Source: Calditrichota bacterium (lineage in GTDB: Bacteria; Calditrichota; Calditrichia; Calditrichales; Calditrichaceae). Taken from it: a stretch of 64,000 nt of DNA. The notes under the pieces were generated by a model that was not told the DNA's origin, ran no database searches, and saw nothing but the letters and a program-made list of their open reading frames with translations. The translations under genes were made by a program, and so were the position numbers. This document shows positions 50,136-59,685 of the stretch, in pieces (the stretch's first letter is position 1; each line of letters begins with the position of its first letter). The stretch covers positions 1-64,000 of the forward strand of contig JAJRSO010000038.1 of assembly GCA_024278755.1 (NCBI GenBank), written 5' to 3'.

Positions 50136-51035
50136 ATGAAGGTTTTAGTAACCGGTGGAGCCGGTTTTATCGGTAGTCATCTTGTGGACAGGCTGGTCGA
50201 AGAGGGACACGAAATAATTGTTCTGGATAATTTGTTCCGGGGCAGTCTTAAAGCGCTTGATTCATATATTACCCATAAAAAAATAACTTTTTTAAATCGG
50301 GATATTCGTGATTATGAACAGGTTAAACAGGCTTGCAAAGGCTGTGAACTTGTTTATCATCTTGCCGCGCAATCCAATGTGATGGGCGCTGTGGAAGATA
50401 TCCGCTATTCTTTTTCGACCAATGTTGTGGGCACGTTTAATGTATTGCTTGCCGCCAAAGAACAGGGGGTGCGTCGGCTTATCTTTAGCTCTTCACGCGA
50501 AGCTTACGGAGAAGCCGGTTACCTTCCGGTGGATGAGAGTCATCCTTTAAATTCAAAAAATTCATACGGGGCAGGTAAGGCTGCTGGAGAAAAATACTGT
50601 CAGGTGTTTCAAAATAGCGGCGACTTGGAAGTTGTGATTTTACGGCTTGCCAATGTTTACGGACCGCGTGATTTTAACAGGGTCATTCCTATTTTTATTA
50701 AAAATGTAAAACAGGGAAAAGAACTTACCGTATTTGGCGGTCAGCAGTTGATTGATTTTATTGCCGTTCCTTTTGTTGTGAGTATGATGCGTCTTGCTGC
50801 CGAAAATAAAAAAGCGCTTTTTGGGCCTGTAAATATCGGTTCTGGCAGAGGGACGACCCTTTTTGAACTGGCTAGTCGAATTATGGCGCTTTCCGGTAAA
50901 AATAGTAAGATTAATGTCCTGCCGGCGCGAAATGCGGAGGTTGTAAAATATACGGCCGATTTAAAACGGTTTAAAGAGGTTTTTAAAACGGAGCCACCTT
51001 TGGATCCGTTGGATTATTTAAAGGCAATGCTTTAA
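50136..51035 (+). CDS. NAD-dependent epimerase/dehydratase (extended SDR, UDP-sugar type)
   Basis: 299 aa. NAD-binding VTGGAGFIGSHLVDRL, Asp at the end of strand 2 (VLDNLFRG), YHLAAQSNVMGAV, active-site Ser in SSSREAYGE and the YxxxK pair in NSYGAGKAAGEKY are typical of UDP-glucose 4-epimerase-like enzymes. The product probably enters envelope polysaccharide synthesis. AGGAGAGAGG precedes ATG 50136. Exact substrate unknown. Confidence 0.88.
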   Translation: MKVLVTGGAGFIGSHLVDRLVEEGHEIIVLDNLFRGSLKALDSYITHKKITFLNRDIRDYEQVKQACKGCELVYHLAAQSNVMGAVEDIRYSFSTNVVGTFNVLLAAKEQGVRRLIFSSSREAYGEAGYLPVDESHPLNSKNSYGAGKAAGEKYCQVFQNSGDLEVVILRLANVYGPRDFNRVIPIFIKNVKQGKELTVFGGQQLIDFIAVPFVVSMMRLAAENKKALFGPVNIGSGRGTTLFELASRIMALSGKNSKINVLPARNAEVVKYTADLKRFKEVFKTEPPLDPLDYLKAML

Positions 51036-51128
51036 TTTCAAATGTAAAAAAGACAAAAAAAAATTAATCCTTTGCAAAAAAAAACCGAATACCAATGCAT
51101 TGATGAGATTAATCGTAAGGAGCATTGC

Positions 51129-51464
51129 ATGCAATACACGTTTAAAACGGAAAAAGATATAATTGTCGTTGTTGTAAATGAAAAAAGAGCAACGGTTGAT
51201 TTTAGTGCCGAACTGAAAGAAGACCTGATGCTTAAAATTGAAGAAGAGAATAAAAATGTTATTGTGGATTTATCTGCTTCTGAGTTTGTAGACAGCTCGT
51301 TTTTGGGAACGCTTGTAGCAGGCCTTAAAAAAACAACAATGAAAAACGGCGACCTTAAACTTGTAGGCCTAAATCCTCCGGTTCGTGCAATGTTCGAATT
51401 AACGCGTCTTTATCGCATATTTGATATTTTTGAATCTGTTGAGGAAGCCTTAAACAGTTTTTAA
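51129..51464 (+). CDS. STAS-domain (anti-sigma factor antagonist-like) protein
   Basis: The start at ATG 51129 follows AAGGAGCATT; an earlier in-frame codon at 51072 lacks a site. 111 aa, single STAS domain: VIVDLSASEFVDSSFLGTLV contains the serine (DSS) phosphorylated by anti-sigma-type kinases in SpoIIAA/RsbV proteins. The later part LKLVGLNPPVRAMFELTRL is also diagnostic. No RsbW-type kinase or RsbU-type phosphatase is adjacent. Likely a partner-switching signal protein. Confidence 0.88.
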   Translation: MQYTFKTEKDIIVVVVNEKRATVDFSAELKEDLMLKIEEENKNVIVDLSASEFVDSSFLGTLVAGLKKTTMKNGDLKLVGLNPPVRAMFELTRLYRIFDIFESVEEALNSF

Positions 51465-51579
51465 AATTGCAGCTAAATAATAATTGATCTAAATCACTAT
51501 TAGGGATTCTTTTTTCCGTTACTTATTCCGTTTAATCATTGATTCTGGCCAGGAACCGGAGCTGCGTTGCAGGAAAATT

Positions 51580-53523
51580 ATGAGTTTTAAGTTTGAAAAA
51601 GAAATAATTGAAAACTTTGACAAGAGTATAAAGTACGAATGGCTTGAATATAACCGACAGGGAGCTTACTCCTCTTCAACCATTATCGGTATGAATACCC
51701 GCCGCGAACATGGCCTGTTAAATATTCCGTATAAGGATAATACACGCACCGCCGTCATCCTTTCCAAACTGGAAGAATCGGTGTTTATCAATAACCATCT
51801 ATATGAAATTTCCACCAATCAATATAGCACAAATATTTTCCCCGAAGGCTACCACTATCTCGATAAATTCAGCTTCGAGCCCTTCCCGACCTTTTATTTT
51901 AATATTGAAGAACGCCTGTTAAAAAAAACTCTTTTTTTGTTACGCGAACGTAATGTCCTCGTCATTCGCTATACTTTAAAAAATCAGGGCAGGCCGGTAA
52001 AACTGGTAATAAAGCCCTTCCTTGCAGGAAGAGACAGTGAAACGCTCGCAACGGAAATACAGGGGTTAAATACCGATACGTATCTGGGGCAAAATTTTGT
52101 TCGCTGGGCGCCGCGTCCCGACATTCCAGAATTAAATGTGCATTATAACCGGGGCGAATTTATTCCGGCAACATTGTGGTATCATAATTTTTTATACCAA
52201 AAGGATGATTATTCCGACGCCAAACCTGTGGAAGACCTATTGAATCCCGGTTTTTTCCAGGCGGAACTTCAGCCGTATCAGAGCCTTGACTTGTTTATTA
52301 CGACAGAAGACATTGCGGATATATCCATGGAATACGAACAGATATACCGTGAACAGGCGGCCATGCGCATCAGTTTTGACAATAAAGACACATTAAGCAT
52401 TCTCCAGTCAGGATTCTCAGTTACTTCGGATAGCGGTAAAAAAAATATCCCACTTTCTTTTTTTAAGAAAGAACAATCGCTTCGCGATCTTTTGTTTTGT
52501 ATGCCGGCGCTCCTTTCGGTTAAAAATAATGCGCAACAATTCCGCGCCCTATTTAACGAAATACTTGCACGTATGGAACATGGTCTGTTGCCAAACCGGT
52601 TTCCGATAAATGCAAAAGACGCTGTTTACGAAAAGGCCGATATCCCATTGTGGCTTATTAATTTTGCCTATACATATTATTTGCATACAGGGAGTATTTC
52701 AATATTTTCAGATGAGACAGTTCAGAAGTTTAAAGATATTATTGATAACTTTTCGAAGGGCACTTCCGCCAATATTTACGTGGATAAATCGGGGCTGGTA
52801 TTTAGCGGTGATAAAACTATCGACACCGGCTGGTTTCCGTTAAAAGATAAAGCGGGCAATGTCCTGCGTTATGGGTATCTGCTGGAAGTGAACGCTCTTT
52901 GGTACAACGCATTAAAAATAATGGCTGAAATTTTTCAACTGAAAAAAAAGAAGCGCCAGGCGTCAAAATACGAACGAATGGCAGAAAAAGCACAGGCTGG
53001 TTTTCAGAAAACATTTTATGATGAACAAACAATGCAGTTGTACGATTTTATTGGCATACAACGTCGCAACAGGGATTTTCGTTTAAATCAGATTATACCT
53101 CTTGTTTTGCCTTTTTCCGTTCTGGAACCGTCTATTGCCAAACGGGTTTTGCGGAAAATTGATGAAGAGTTGGTAACTCCGTATGGATTGCGGATCCTTA
53201 GCCATAAACAAAACAGATTTCTAACGGTCGATCCGAATTCGCTTTCGCGTAAGAGTCCGGTTTTTTATGAACAGGCCATTTGGCCATGGACAATCGCTTT
53301 ATATGTGCAGGCTGCTAAAAACTATAAACAGGGTAGCACGCATCTAAATCAGGATTTAAAAAAATATTTTCAGCCGGTTTTCGAGTTGCTGGAAGAGGGC
53401 GTTCTCGGTTTTTTCCCGGAGGCGGTCTATTTAAATGATATATTACACCCGTTTGGAATTCAGGATTCCGTAATGACCCTGGCCAACATAGCGCATTCAT
53501 TTACGTTGCTTCAGAATAAATAA
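51580..53523 (+). CDS. Glycogen-debranching-enzyme-like protein (GH133-related), divergent catalytic region
   Basis: 647 aa. The N-terminal domain is clear: WLEYNRQGAYSSSTIIGMNT and RREHGLLNIP match the GDE N-terminal block. The C-terminal (alpha/alpha) part keeps LEVNALWYNALKIM and YEQAIWPWTIALYV. The segment normally TWMDA, which holds a catalytic aspartate, reads DTGWFPLKD, and the usual YHQGTVWPW is shortened to YEQAIWPW. It may therefore act on a different alpha-glucan or be weakly active. It stands alone after the STAS gene. Amylo-alpha-1,6-glucosidase activity is plausible but not secured. Confidence 0.75.
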   Translation: MSFKFEKEIIENFDKSIKYEWLEYNRQGAYSSSTIIGMNTRREHGLLNIPYKDNTRTAVILSKLEESVFINNHLYEISTNQYSTNIFPEGYHYLDKFSFEPFPTFYFNIEERLLKKTLFLLRERNVLVIRYTLKNQGRPVKLVIKPFLAGRDSETLATEIQGLNTDTYLGQNFVRWAPRPDIPELNVHYNRGEFIPATLWYHNFLYQKDDYSDAKPVEDLLNPGFFQAELQPYQSLDLFITTEDIADISMEYEQIYREQAAMRISFDNKDTLSILQSGFSVTSDSGKKNIPLSFFKKEQSLRDLLFCMPALLSVKNNAQQFRALFNEILARMEHGLLPNRFPINAKDAVYEKADIPLWLINFAYTYYLHTGSISIFSDETVQKFKDIIDNFSKGTSANIYVDKSGLVFSGDKTIDTGWFPLKDKAGNVLRYGYLLEVNALWYNALKIMAEIFQLKKKKRQASKYERMAEKAQAGFQKTFYDEQTMQLYDFIGIQRRNRDFRLNQIIPLVLPFSVLEPSIAKRVLRKIDEELVTPYGLRILSHKQNRFLTVDPNSLSRKSPVFYEQAIWPWTIALYVQAAKNYKQGSTHLNQDLKKYFQPVFELLEEGVLGFFPEAVYLNDILHPFGIQDSVMTLANIAHSFTLLQNK

Positions 53524-54079
53524 GGCAAAATATTGACGCATATCGATCCGTGTAGGTAATAACAAATACAAAAAAAGCCACAGATTTCCATCACACCAGA
53601 GGCGGGCAGAATAAAAAAACAGGAGAAAAGCCGAGCAATTCTATTTGTTCTGTTTTAGTTTACCTGGCAAACCGTTGCCATTTCGCGCTTAACAAATAAA
53701 GAAATCGTAGCCGCAAATGCGCCAATGAACCCTAAATAAAAGAAACAATACATTTAATCGATGGAAAGCGGCGCTCCTCCGCGATATAATAATTAAATCA
53801 GTGAACATCCGTGGCTTGAAAAAACTACCCACACAAAACGTCATCGTACCAAAATATTCCATGGCTATATCGAATGGAACGCATTGGAATAAATCTTCCG
53901 GAACTACGTATTACTACCAAAAAACACAAATTATACAATACGGCAAAAATTTCTAAAGTGATATTTAACTATTACGTTTTAACTTAAAAACACAAGACAA
54001 ATAAACAATAATAAAGGGTTTGCTTTCAAAAAAAATATGCGTATATTAACCAATAAGTTTAACCAAAAGGTTAAAAGAA
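53524..54079. other. Intergenic region with repeat fragments
   Basis: No gene is supported. AAAAAAAGCCACAGATTTCC (near 53568) and CAGTGAACATCCGTGGCTTG (near 53800) are fragments of the low-information dispersed-repeat family. CATCGTACCAAAATATTCC near 53842 echoes part of the inverted repeat at 26650-26755. The right end contains the palindromic operator before the TetR gene. Confidence 0.45.
54046..54075. promoter_or_regulatory. Palindromic operator for the TetR regulator
   Basis: TTTAACC (54058-54064) and GGTTAAA (54069-54075) are perfect inverted arms with a 4-base A spacer. A further TTAACC at 54046-54051 repeats one arm. The site ends four bases before the TetR start codon and overlaps its ribosome-binding region, so binding would repress the whole export operon. 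This is inference from position and symmetry. Confidence 0.55.
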
Positions 54080-54709
54080 ATGGGTAAAAATATTTCAAAA
54101 GAAGAACTAATCCTGCAAACCGCGATGCAGCAGTTTATCGAAAAAGGAAGACACGGGGCAAAAATGCAGGAAATCGCAGATAAAGCCGGGATTAATAAAG
54201 CGCTATTACATTATTATTATCGCAGTAAAGAAAAACTTTATGCAAAGATATTTGAGTTTCTTATCTGGAACAATGTTTCTGAAGTATTTAAATTGTTTGA
54301 AGAGGATATCTCTTTTACAGAGTTTATTCGTAAATTTATTTATAGCTATACCGACCTGCTCAACAAAAACCCTAAAATTCCCATGTTTTTATTGCGGGAG
54401 TTGAGCGAAGGAGGAAACACCGTTAAGGCGGTGCTTAAAAACTTAGTGGACAGTAAAAAATTTAGTGTCGAGAAACCACTAACGATTATTAATACTGCCA
54501 TGCAAAAAGGTGAAATGGTGCAGATGGATCCGAAACAGTTTATTGCCACTCTGGTCGGTTCATGCCTCTTCTTTTTCATTGCAGAGCCCATCTTTGCCAC
54601 CCTGTTTATTGATGAGTCTTCCTTTAATCGTGATGCGTTTATAGAAAAACGAAAAGAAGCTATTTATCAGACGATTTTATATGGAGTCATTCCCAGAGGT
54701 GAAGCATAA
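54080..54709 (+). CDS. TetR-family transcriptional regulator
   Basis: 209 aa. The N-terminal helix-turn-helix region (about 8-52) reads ILQTAMQQFIEKGRHGAKMQ and then AGINKALLHYYYRSKEKLYA, the typical TetR pattern. The C-terminal ligand domain resembles the CecR/YbiH-type and AcrR-type regulators of drug export. Its last base is the first base of the TolC-family start codon, which ties it to the YbhGFSR-like operon. It probably represses that operon through the palindrome just upstream. Confidence 0.9.
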   Translation: MGKNISKEELILQTAMQQFIEKGRHGAKMQEIADKAGINKALLHYYYRSKEKLYAKIFEFLIWNNVSEVFKLFEEDISFTEFIRKFIYSYTDLLNKNPKIPMFLLRELSEGGNTVKAVLKNLVDSKKFSVEKPLTIINTAMQKGEMVQMDPKQFIATLVGSCLFFFIAEPIFATLFIDESSFNRDAFIEKRKEAIYQTILYGVIPRGEA

Positions 54710-56022
54710 TGAATGGACATGATAATAAATACGGGTTTAAACTATTTTATGGATTAGTAATAGTATGCTTCATGCTGCTTACTGTTTCGGCCTTCGGTCA
54801 AAACATCAAGCAGGCAGTGGCAGAAGCCATAAAAAATAATCCACGTATAAAAGCGCAGCAAAGCCAGGTACGGGCAGCCGGATTAGAAACAGAAGCCGCT
54901 TTTGGCGAATCATTGCCAGAATTGAATTTTGATATTTCCTATAATCATGTAACGGATATTCCTGAATTTAAAATTCCGTTTATCGGGAGTAGTGTAAAAA
55001 TAGGAACCTACGATAAATTTGATAGTGGGATTTCATTGAAATACGTATTATTCTCCGGATTTGCCCGGCAAAATGCCATTACTTTAAAAAAGCAAATGCG
55101 AAAAATTCATACAATCGGTCTGGAAAAATTAAAAAAAGAAGTCGCTTTTCAGACTATTGCAATATATCGCAAAGTTCAGGCGGATAAAATAGAAAAGGCG
55201 GTTTTAAGTGCATCCGGAAAACGTATAGAAAATCAATTAAAAAGAACCCGCTCCCTTGTTAAGGAGGGAATGATGTTATCTCTCGATACACTGAATCTAA
55301 GTTTGGCTTTGCTTGAGAATGAAAATAAAATGTTAGTTGTCGAAGCCAATTTACAAATTGATTTACAATTTTTACAAAACTTAACCGGTACAAATACAAT
55401 TCCCCTCGAAACGCTTCCTGTTTTTAAAGACGCTCTTGTATCGCAATGGCAAAAACAAAAAAACGAGCAATTAAAACTGCTCGATATTCAGAAAAATATG
55501 GCAGAAACCAGCGCAGCACTACACCGCTCGGCTTTTTATCCCAAAGCGGTTGTGCAGGCGGCCTATCGCTATGGGAAACCCGGATTGGATGTTATAAGCA
55601 ATAAGTGGATGGATTATGGAATTTGGGGCGTAGGAGTAAGCTGGAACCTCTTTAATGGCCGTGCGGACCAACTGAAAAAATAAGCGGCAATGGCCGATAT
55701 GGAACGTTTAACCTGGACTCGCGCGGCAATGCGCGAACAGTTAGGCCTAGATTTTGACCGAATTCTAAAAGAATACGAATTATTACGTAAAAAGGGCCAT
55801 TTACTACAGAAGGTAAAAGAAACTGCAGAACGTAAACTACAGGTTGTGAAAAAACGTTATGAGCAGAAAACGGTTTCTGTAAACGATTTTAAAAATGCGG
55901 AACTGGAATTGACAGAAGCAGAGCTTAATTGTTCGCGATTATTACTTCAGCTTGCTTTAAAACGAAATGAAATTGAATATAAAAGTGGTAAACCAATCAG
56001 TGAATGGAGTTTAGCCCGATGA
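54709..56022 (+). pseudogene. TolC-family outer-membrane efflux protein, interrupted by an in-frame stop
   Basis: Two parts in the same reading frame make one TolC-family protein. Residues 1-324 (54709-55683) have a signal peptide, IKQAVAEAIKNNPRIKAQQS and the first outer-membrane-factor repeat up to WNLFNGRADQLKK. A TAA codon (55681-55683) follows. Translation could resume at ATG 55690, and the second part (to 56022) contains KVVKKRYEQKTVSVNDF and LELTEAELNCSRLLLQL, the last two helices. A single base change (for example CAA to TAA) explains the stop. Neighbouring genes look intact, so this may be a recent mutation, a sequencing error, stop readthrough or two co-assembling polypeptides. Confidence 0.8.
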
Positions 56023-56894
56023 AACTACTACTTAGTCTTTTATCCACTCTTCTTTTATTTTCGTGTACGGCGGGAGATACGGATAATCATATTTATAACG
56101 GCCGCATGGAAAGCGATATCATTCGAGTATCCGCGCAAAGCGCCGGCCTTGTGGATACCGTGGCCGTCGAAGAGGGACAGAAAGTGCGGAAGGGGCAATT
56201 TTTAGCGCTTATTAATAGTGATAAAACCGGTTTTCAGCTACAGCAACAACAACTTCAGCTTCAGGAAGTTTCCTTAAATATGCAAAGTCTGAAAGCGCGG
56301 CTTAAAGAATTAGACGCACAATTAAATCTTGCAAAAAGCACACTCATAAAAACCGGAAAGATGGTGACTGCGGGTGCGGCGACGGCTCAAAAGAAAGACG
56401 AACTTAATGCCCGGGTTTCCGTTTTAAAGGCAAAAAAAGAGGCGCTGGCGGCACAGATGCAAACCGTTGTAAATAAAAAACAGCAAATTGAAAAAGCCAT
56501 CGATTTAACCAGACTGTTGCTCGCCGATGCGCGTATCGTCTCTCCTTCAGACGGCCGTATCCTAAATCAATTTATCTACCGCGGCGAACTTGCCGTACCC
56601 GGTAAAGTGCTTTTTGAAATTGCCAATCTCTCCCGAATGGAAGCAGTGATATATTTGCCCCTCGAAAAACTAAGCAATATAAAGCTGGGCCAGGAGGCGG
56701 ATATTTTAGTAGATGGGCGGCAAAAACGGTTTCAGGGAAAAGTTAGATGGATTTCCAGTGTTTCGGAGTTTACGCCTAAAACGATTTTAACCAAAGAGAC
56801 ACGCACAACATTAGTTTACCAGGTTAAAATTGCCGTACCGAATCCGCATGGGGTTTTAAAGATTGGAATGCCCGTGGATGTTGCTTTTAATTGA
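56019..56894 (+). CDS. Membrane-fusion (HlyD/YbhG-like) lipoprotein
   Basis: The start is taken at ATG 56019, overlapping the TolC stop as ATGA; ATG 56004 would add five residues. 291 aa with lipobox LLFSC. The biotinyl-lipoyl-like half-motifs are VSAQSAGLVDTVAVEEGQKV (about 25-55) and ARIVSPSDGRILNQFIYRGE. Between them lies a coiled coil of about 110 residues (QLQQQQLQLQEVSLNM onward). It should link the inner-membrane ABC pump to TolC. Confidence 0.88.
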   Translation: MKLLLSLLSTLLLFSCTAGDTDNHIYNGRMESDIIRVSAQSAGLVDTVAVEEGQKVRKGQFLALINSDKTGFQLQQQQLQLQEVSLNMQSLKARLKELDAQLNLAKSTLIKTGKMVTAGAATAQKKDELNARVSVLKAKKEALAAQMQTVVNKKQQIEKAIDLTRLLLADARIVSPSDGRILNQFIYRGELAVPGKVLFEIANLSRMEAVIYLPLEKLSNIKLGQEADILVDGRQKRFQGKVRWISSVSEFTPKTILTKETRTTLVYQVKIAVPNPHGVLKIGMPVDVAFN

Positions 56895-56923
56895 AGATAA
56901 AATAAAATCCAAAAAAGTATTAA

Positions 56924-57850
56924 ATGACTGCAATTATGAATCAGCCCATTCGTGTCGAAAATCTATATAAAACATATGGCGATGTAAACGCGGTGAAGAA
57001 GGTCTCTTTTTCGGTAAATGAAGGAGAGATATTCGGACTTATTGGTCCTGACGGTGCCGGCAAAACCACTATTATCCGTATTTTGGTTTCGTTGCTCAGG
57101 GCCGATTCCGGCAGAATTAGTTTTAAAGGTAGAGATGTCGCCGGGAATACGGCTTTTGTGCGCGCAAATATAGGCTATATGCCACAGCGGTTCAGTCTGT
57201 ATCCGGATTTAACCGTGGATGAAAATCTGAATTTTTTTGGCGACTTATTCCGCATTCCAAAGGCGATCCAAATACAGCGAAAAGAACGTCTGTTTGAGTT
57301 TTCTAAACTGGCGCCTTTTAAAAAAAGACGAACCGGTCAGCTATCTGGCGGAATGAAACAAAAACTGGCTCTCTCCTGTATGCTGATGCACGAACCGCAG
57401 GTCATTATTCTGGACGAACCGACGTTTGGCGTCGATCCCATTTCCCGTGAAGAATTCTGGTGCATCTTAAAATCTCTGGCACAAAACGGAACGACGGTTT
57501 TTGTAACTACCGCCTATATGGATGAAGCACGCCTGTGCGACCGTGTGGGGCTTATATTTGAAGGCGATGTTTTGGCTATCGACACACCCGATAAGCTGCT
57601 AAAAAGCTTCACGGGCTCCTTATATCGTGTTGGGTCCGCATCGCCGCATACGGCATATGAAAAATTACAAAATAATCCCATGTTTGTTTCGGTCGATTTA
57701 TTTGGCGATGGAATTCATATTACAGGAGATCAAGCGCTTACCGTGAACAAAATAAAAAATGAAATGGAGCGGCTGGCGCTTTCCTATTCCGCCGTCAGTA
57801 AAATCCATCCGGAGATGGAAGACTTGTTTTTAAGCTTAATGAAGAAGTGA
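56924..57850 (+). CDS. ABC transporter ATP-binding protein (YbhF first-half-like)
   Basis: 308 aa. Walker A GPDGAGKTT, Q-loop YMPQRFSLYPD, signature LSGGMKQKLAL, Walker B VIILDEPTFGVDP, H-loop region FVTTAYMDE, where the switch histidine is replaced by Ala-Tyr. The C-terminal extension (about 235-308) is typical of this exporter group. Together with the next protein it corresponds to the two halves of the fused E. coli YbhF. A second possible start lies at ATG 56936. Confidence 0.92.
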   Translation: MTAIMNQPIRVENLYKTYGDVNAVKKVSFSVNEGEIFGLIGPDGAGKTTIIRILVSLLRADSGRISFKGRDVAGNTAFVRANIGYMPQRFSLYPDLTVDENLNFFGDLFRIPKAIQIQRKERLFEFSKLAPFKKRRTGQLSGGMKQKLALSCMLMHEPQVIILDEPTFGVDPISREEFWCILKSLAQNGTTVFVTTAYMDEARLCDRVGLIFEGDVLAIDTPDKLLKSFTGSLYRVGSASPHTAYEKLQNNPMFVSVDLFGDGIHITGDQALTVNKIKNEMERLALSYSAVSKIHPEMEDLFLSLMKK

Positions 57851-57851
57851 T

Positions 57852-58595
57852 ATGATTGCCGTAGAAGTAAAAGAATTAACCCGACGATTCGGGAATTTCA
57901 CCGCGGTTAAGAAAGTAAGTTTTTCCGTGCGAAAGGGAGAAATTTTCGGTTTCCTTGGCGCTAATGGTGCGGGTAAAACAACCACAATCCGTATGCTTTG
58001 CGGTTTATTGGTGCCCTCTTCGGGTCAGGCGCGGGTAGCCGGACTGGATGTGTACACAGAATACGAACAGATAAAAAAGAATATCGGTTATATGAGCCAG
58101 CGATTCAGTTTATATGAAGATTTAACCGTACGTGAAAACATCCGCTTTTATGGCGGGGTGTACGGGTTAAGTCGCGCCCAAATAAAGGAACGAACGGAAG
58201 AACTACTATCTTTTTTAAAACTGCACGAGCAGGCCCATAAACTTACCGCATCTCTGCCGCTCGGCTGGAAGCAGCGTCTCGCGCTCAGCACGGCCATGCT
58301 GCATAATCCTCAAATTATATTTTTGGATGAACCAACCAGCGGAGTGGATCCGGTTTCTCGTAAGAATTTTTGGTTGTTGATTTACCAGTTAGCCTCGGAG
58401 GGGCGAACGATTTTTGTTACCACGCATTTTATGGATGAAGCTGAGTACTGCAACCGGGTGAGCATTATGCAGGATGGTGTGATTGCAGAACTTGATTCGC
58501 CTCAGGAATTAAAGAAGAAATACCATGCTTCAAATATGCAGAGTGTATTTATGAATGTTGTAAAAAGAGCGCAGAATGAACCGGATTCTTTTTAG
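57852..58595 (+). CDS. ABC transporter ATP-binding protein (YbhF second-half-like)
   Basis: 247 aa. Walker A GANGAGKTT, Q-loop YMSQRFSLYED, Walker B IIFLDEPTSGVDP and H-loop FVTTHFMDE are intact. The signature is ASLPLGWKQRLAL instead of LSGGxxQ, the form usual in the second ATPase of YbhF-type exporters. It probably pairs with the preceding protein as an asymmetric dimer. It starts one base after the previous stop and overlaps the permease start by 20 bases. Confidence 0.92.
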   Translation: MIAVEVKELTRRFGNFTAVKKVSFSVRKGEIFGFLGANGAGKTTTIRMLCGLLVPSSGQARVAGLDVYTEYEQIKKNIGYMSQRFSLYEDLTVRENIRFYGGVYGLSRAQIKERTEELLSFLKLHEQAHKLTASLPLGWKQRLALSTAMLHNPQIIFLDEPTSGVDPVSRKNFWLLIYQLASEGRTIFVTTHFMDEAEYCNRVSIMQDGVIAELDSPQELKKKYHASNMQSVFMNVVKRAQNEPDSF

Positions 58596-59679
58596 TATTA
58601 TTAAAAAAGAGTTTTGGCATATCCTGCGGGATTATCAAACGCTAATGGTTATTCTGGCCTGGCCGGTATTGATGTTACTGCTATTCGGTTACGCTGTTAC
58701 GCTGGAAATGCGGCAGATAGAAACAGTAGTCGTCGATCAGTCGCATACGCCGCAAAGCCGTGATTTTATTAATGCACTGGCTTCCACTTCTTTTTTTAAA
58801 ATGGTCGATAGTGATGTGCCACAGCATGATTTTGAACATATTTTACAGGAACGGAAGGCCCGCTGTATTCTTGTTTTATCACCCGATTTTGCACAATCAC
58901 TGCAAGTAAATCCCGAAACCAAAATACAGTTGCTGATAGACGCCAGCGATCCCAATGCTGCAAATTATATACAAAACTATCTTATGCAAATAAGCGCGCA
59001 ATATAATTTTAAAACAAATACTAAGCTGGTGTTACCCTTTGTTGTCGAACCTCGCATTCTATATAATCCGGATTTAAAATCCTATTTTTTCTTTGTACCG
59101 GGACTTGTGGCAGTGATCATTTTACTCATAAGCGCTTTGCTGACCAGTATTGCCATTGTACGGGAAAAAGAGGTGGGGACGATGGAACAAATCCTGGTTA
59201 GTCCGGTGCATCCGATACAGATTATCATAGGAAAGACGATTCCTTACACGGTAATCGGTTTTCTGGACAGTGCATTGGTTTTATTAATGGGCCACTATCT
59301 TTTTCATGTCCCTATAATTGGCTCTTTGTGGTTATTGACCTTTAGCATGTTTTTATATATTGTAACCGGCCTCAGTTTTGGCCTGCTTATTTCGATTATT
59401 ACCAATTCTCAACAGGTCGCTATGCTGGCCGTTTTAATGTCTACCATGCTGCCCACCATTATGATGAGCGGTTTTATTTTTCCGGTGGAAAGTATGCCGG
59501 TTTTGTTCCAATATGTTAGCGTCATCATTCCTGCCACTCATTTTTTAACCATTATCCGCGGGATTTTGTTAAAGGGCAGTGCCTTTGCGGATTTAGTGCC
59601 GCAGCTTAGCTATCTTGCGCTAATTGCCGGATTTTTAATAACCCTGAGTATTCGTAAATTTAAAACCACGCTGGAGTAA
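58576..59679 (+). CDS. ABC-2 family permease (YbhS-like)
   Basis: 367 aa. N-terminal transmembrane helix (about 18-40), a periplasmic domain of about 130 residues, then five C-terminal helices containing VREKEVGTMEQILVSPV and the IIPATHFLTIIRGILLKG motif. This is the ABC2_membrane_3 layout of the YbhS/YbhR pair. Forms a heterodimer with the next permease. It starts within the ATPase gene, indicating translational coupling. Confidence 0.92.
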   Translation: MNRILFSIIKKEFWHILRDYQTLMVILAWPVLMLLLFGYAVTLEMRQIETVVVDQSHTPQSRDFINALASTSFFKMVDSDVPQHDFEHILQERKARCILVLSPDFAQSLQVNPETKIQLLIDASDPNAANYIQNYLMQISAQYNFKTNTKLVLPFVVEPRILYNPDLKSYFFFVPGLVAVIILLISALLTSIAIVREKEVGTMEQILVSPVHPIQIIIGKTIPYTVIGFLDSALVLLMGHYLFHVPIIGSLWLLTFSMFLYIVTGLSFGLLISIITNSQQVAMLAVLMSTMLPTIMMSGFIFPVESMPVLFQYVSVIIPATHFLTIIRGILLKGSAFADLVPQLSYLALIAGFLITLSIRKFKTTLE

Positions 59680-59685
59680 TAATTC

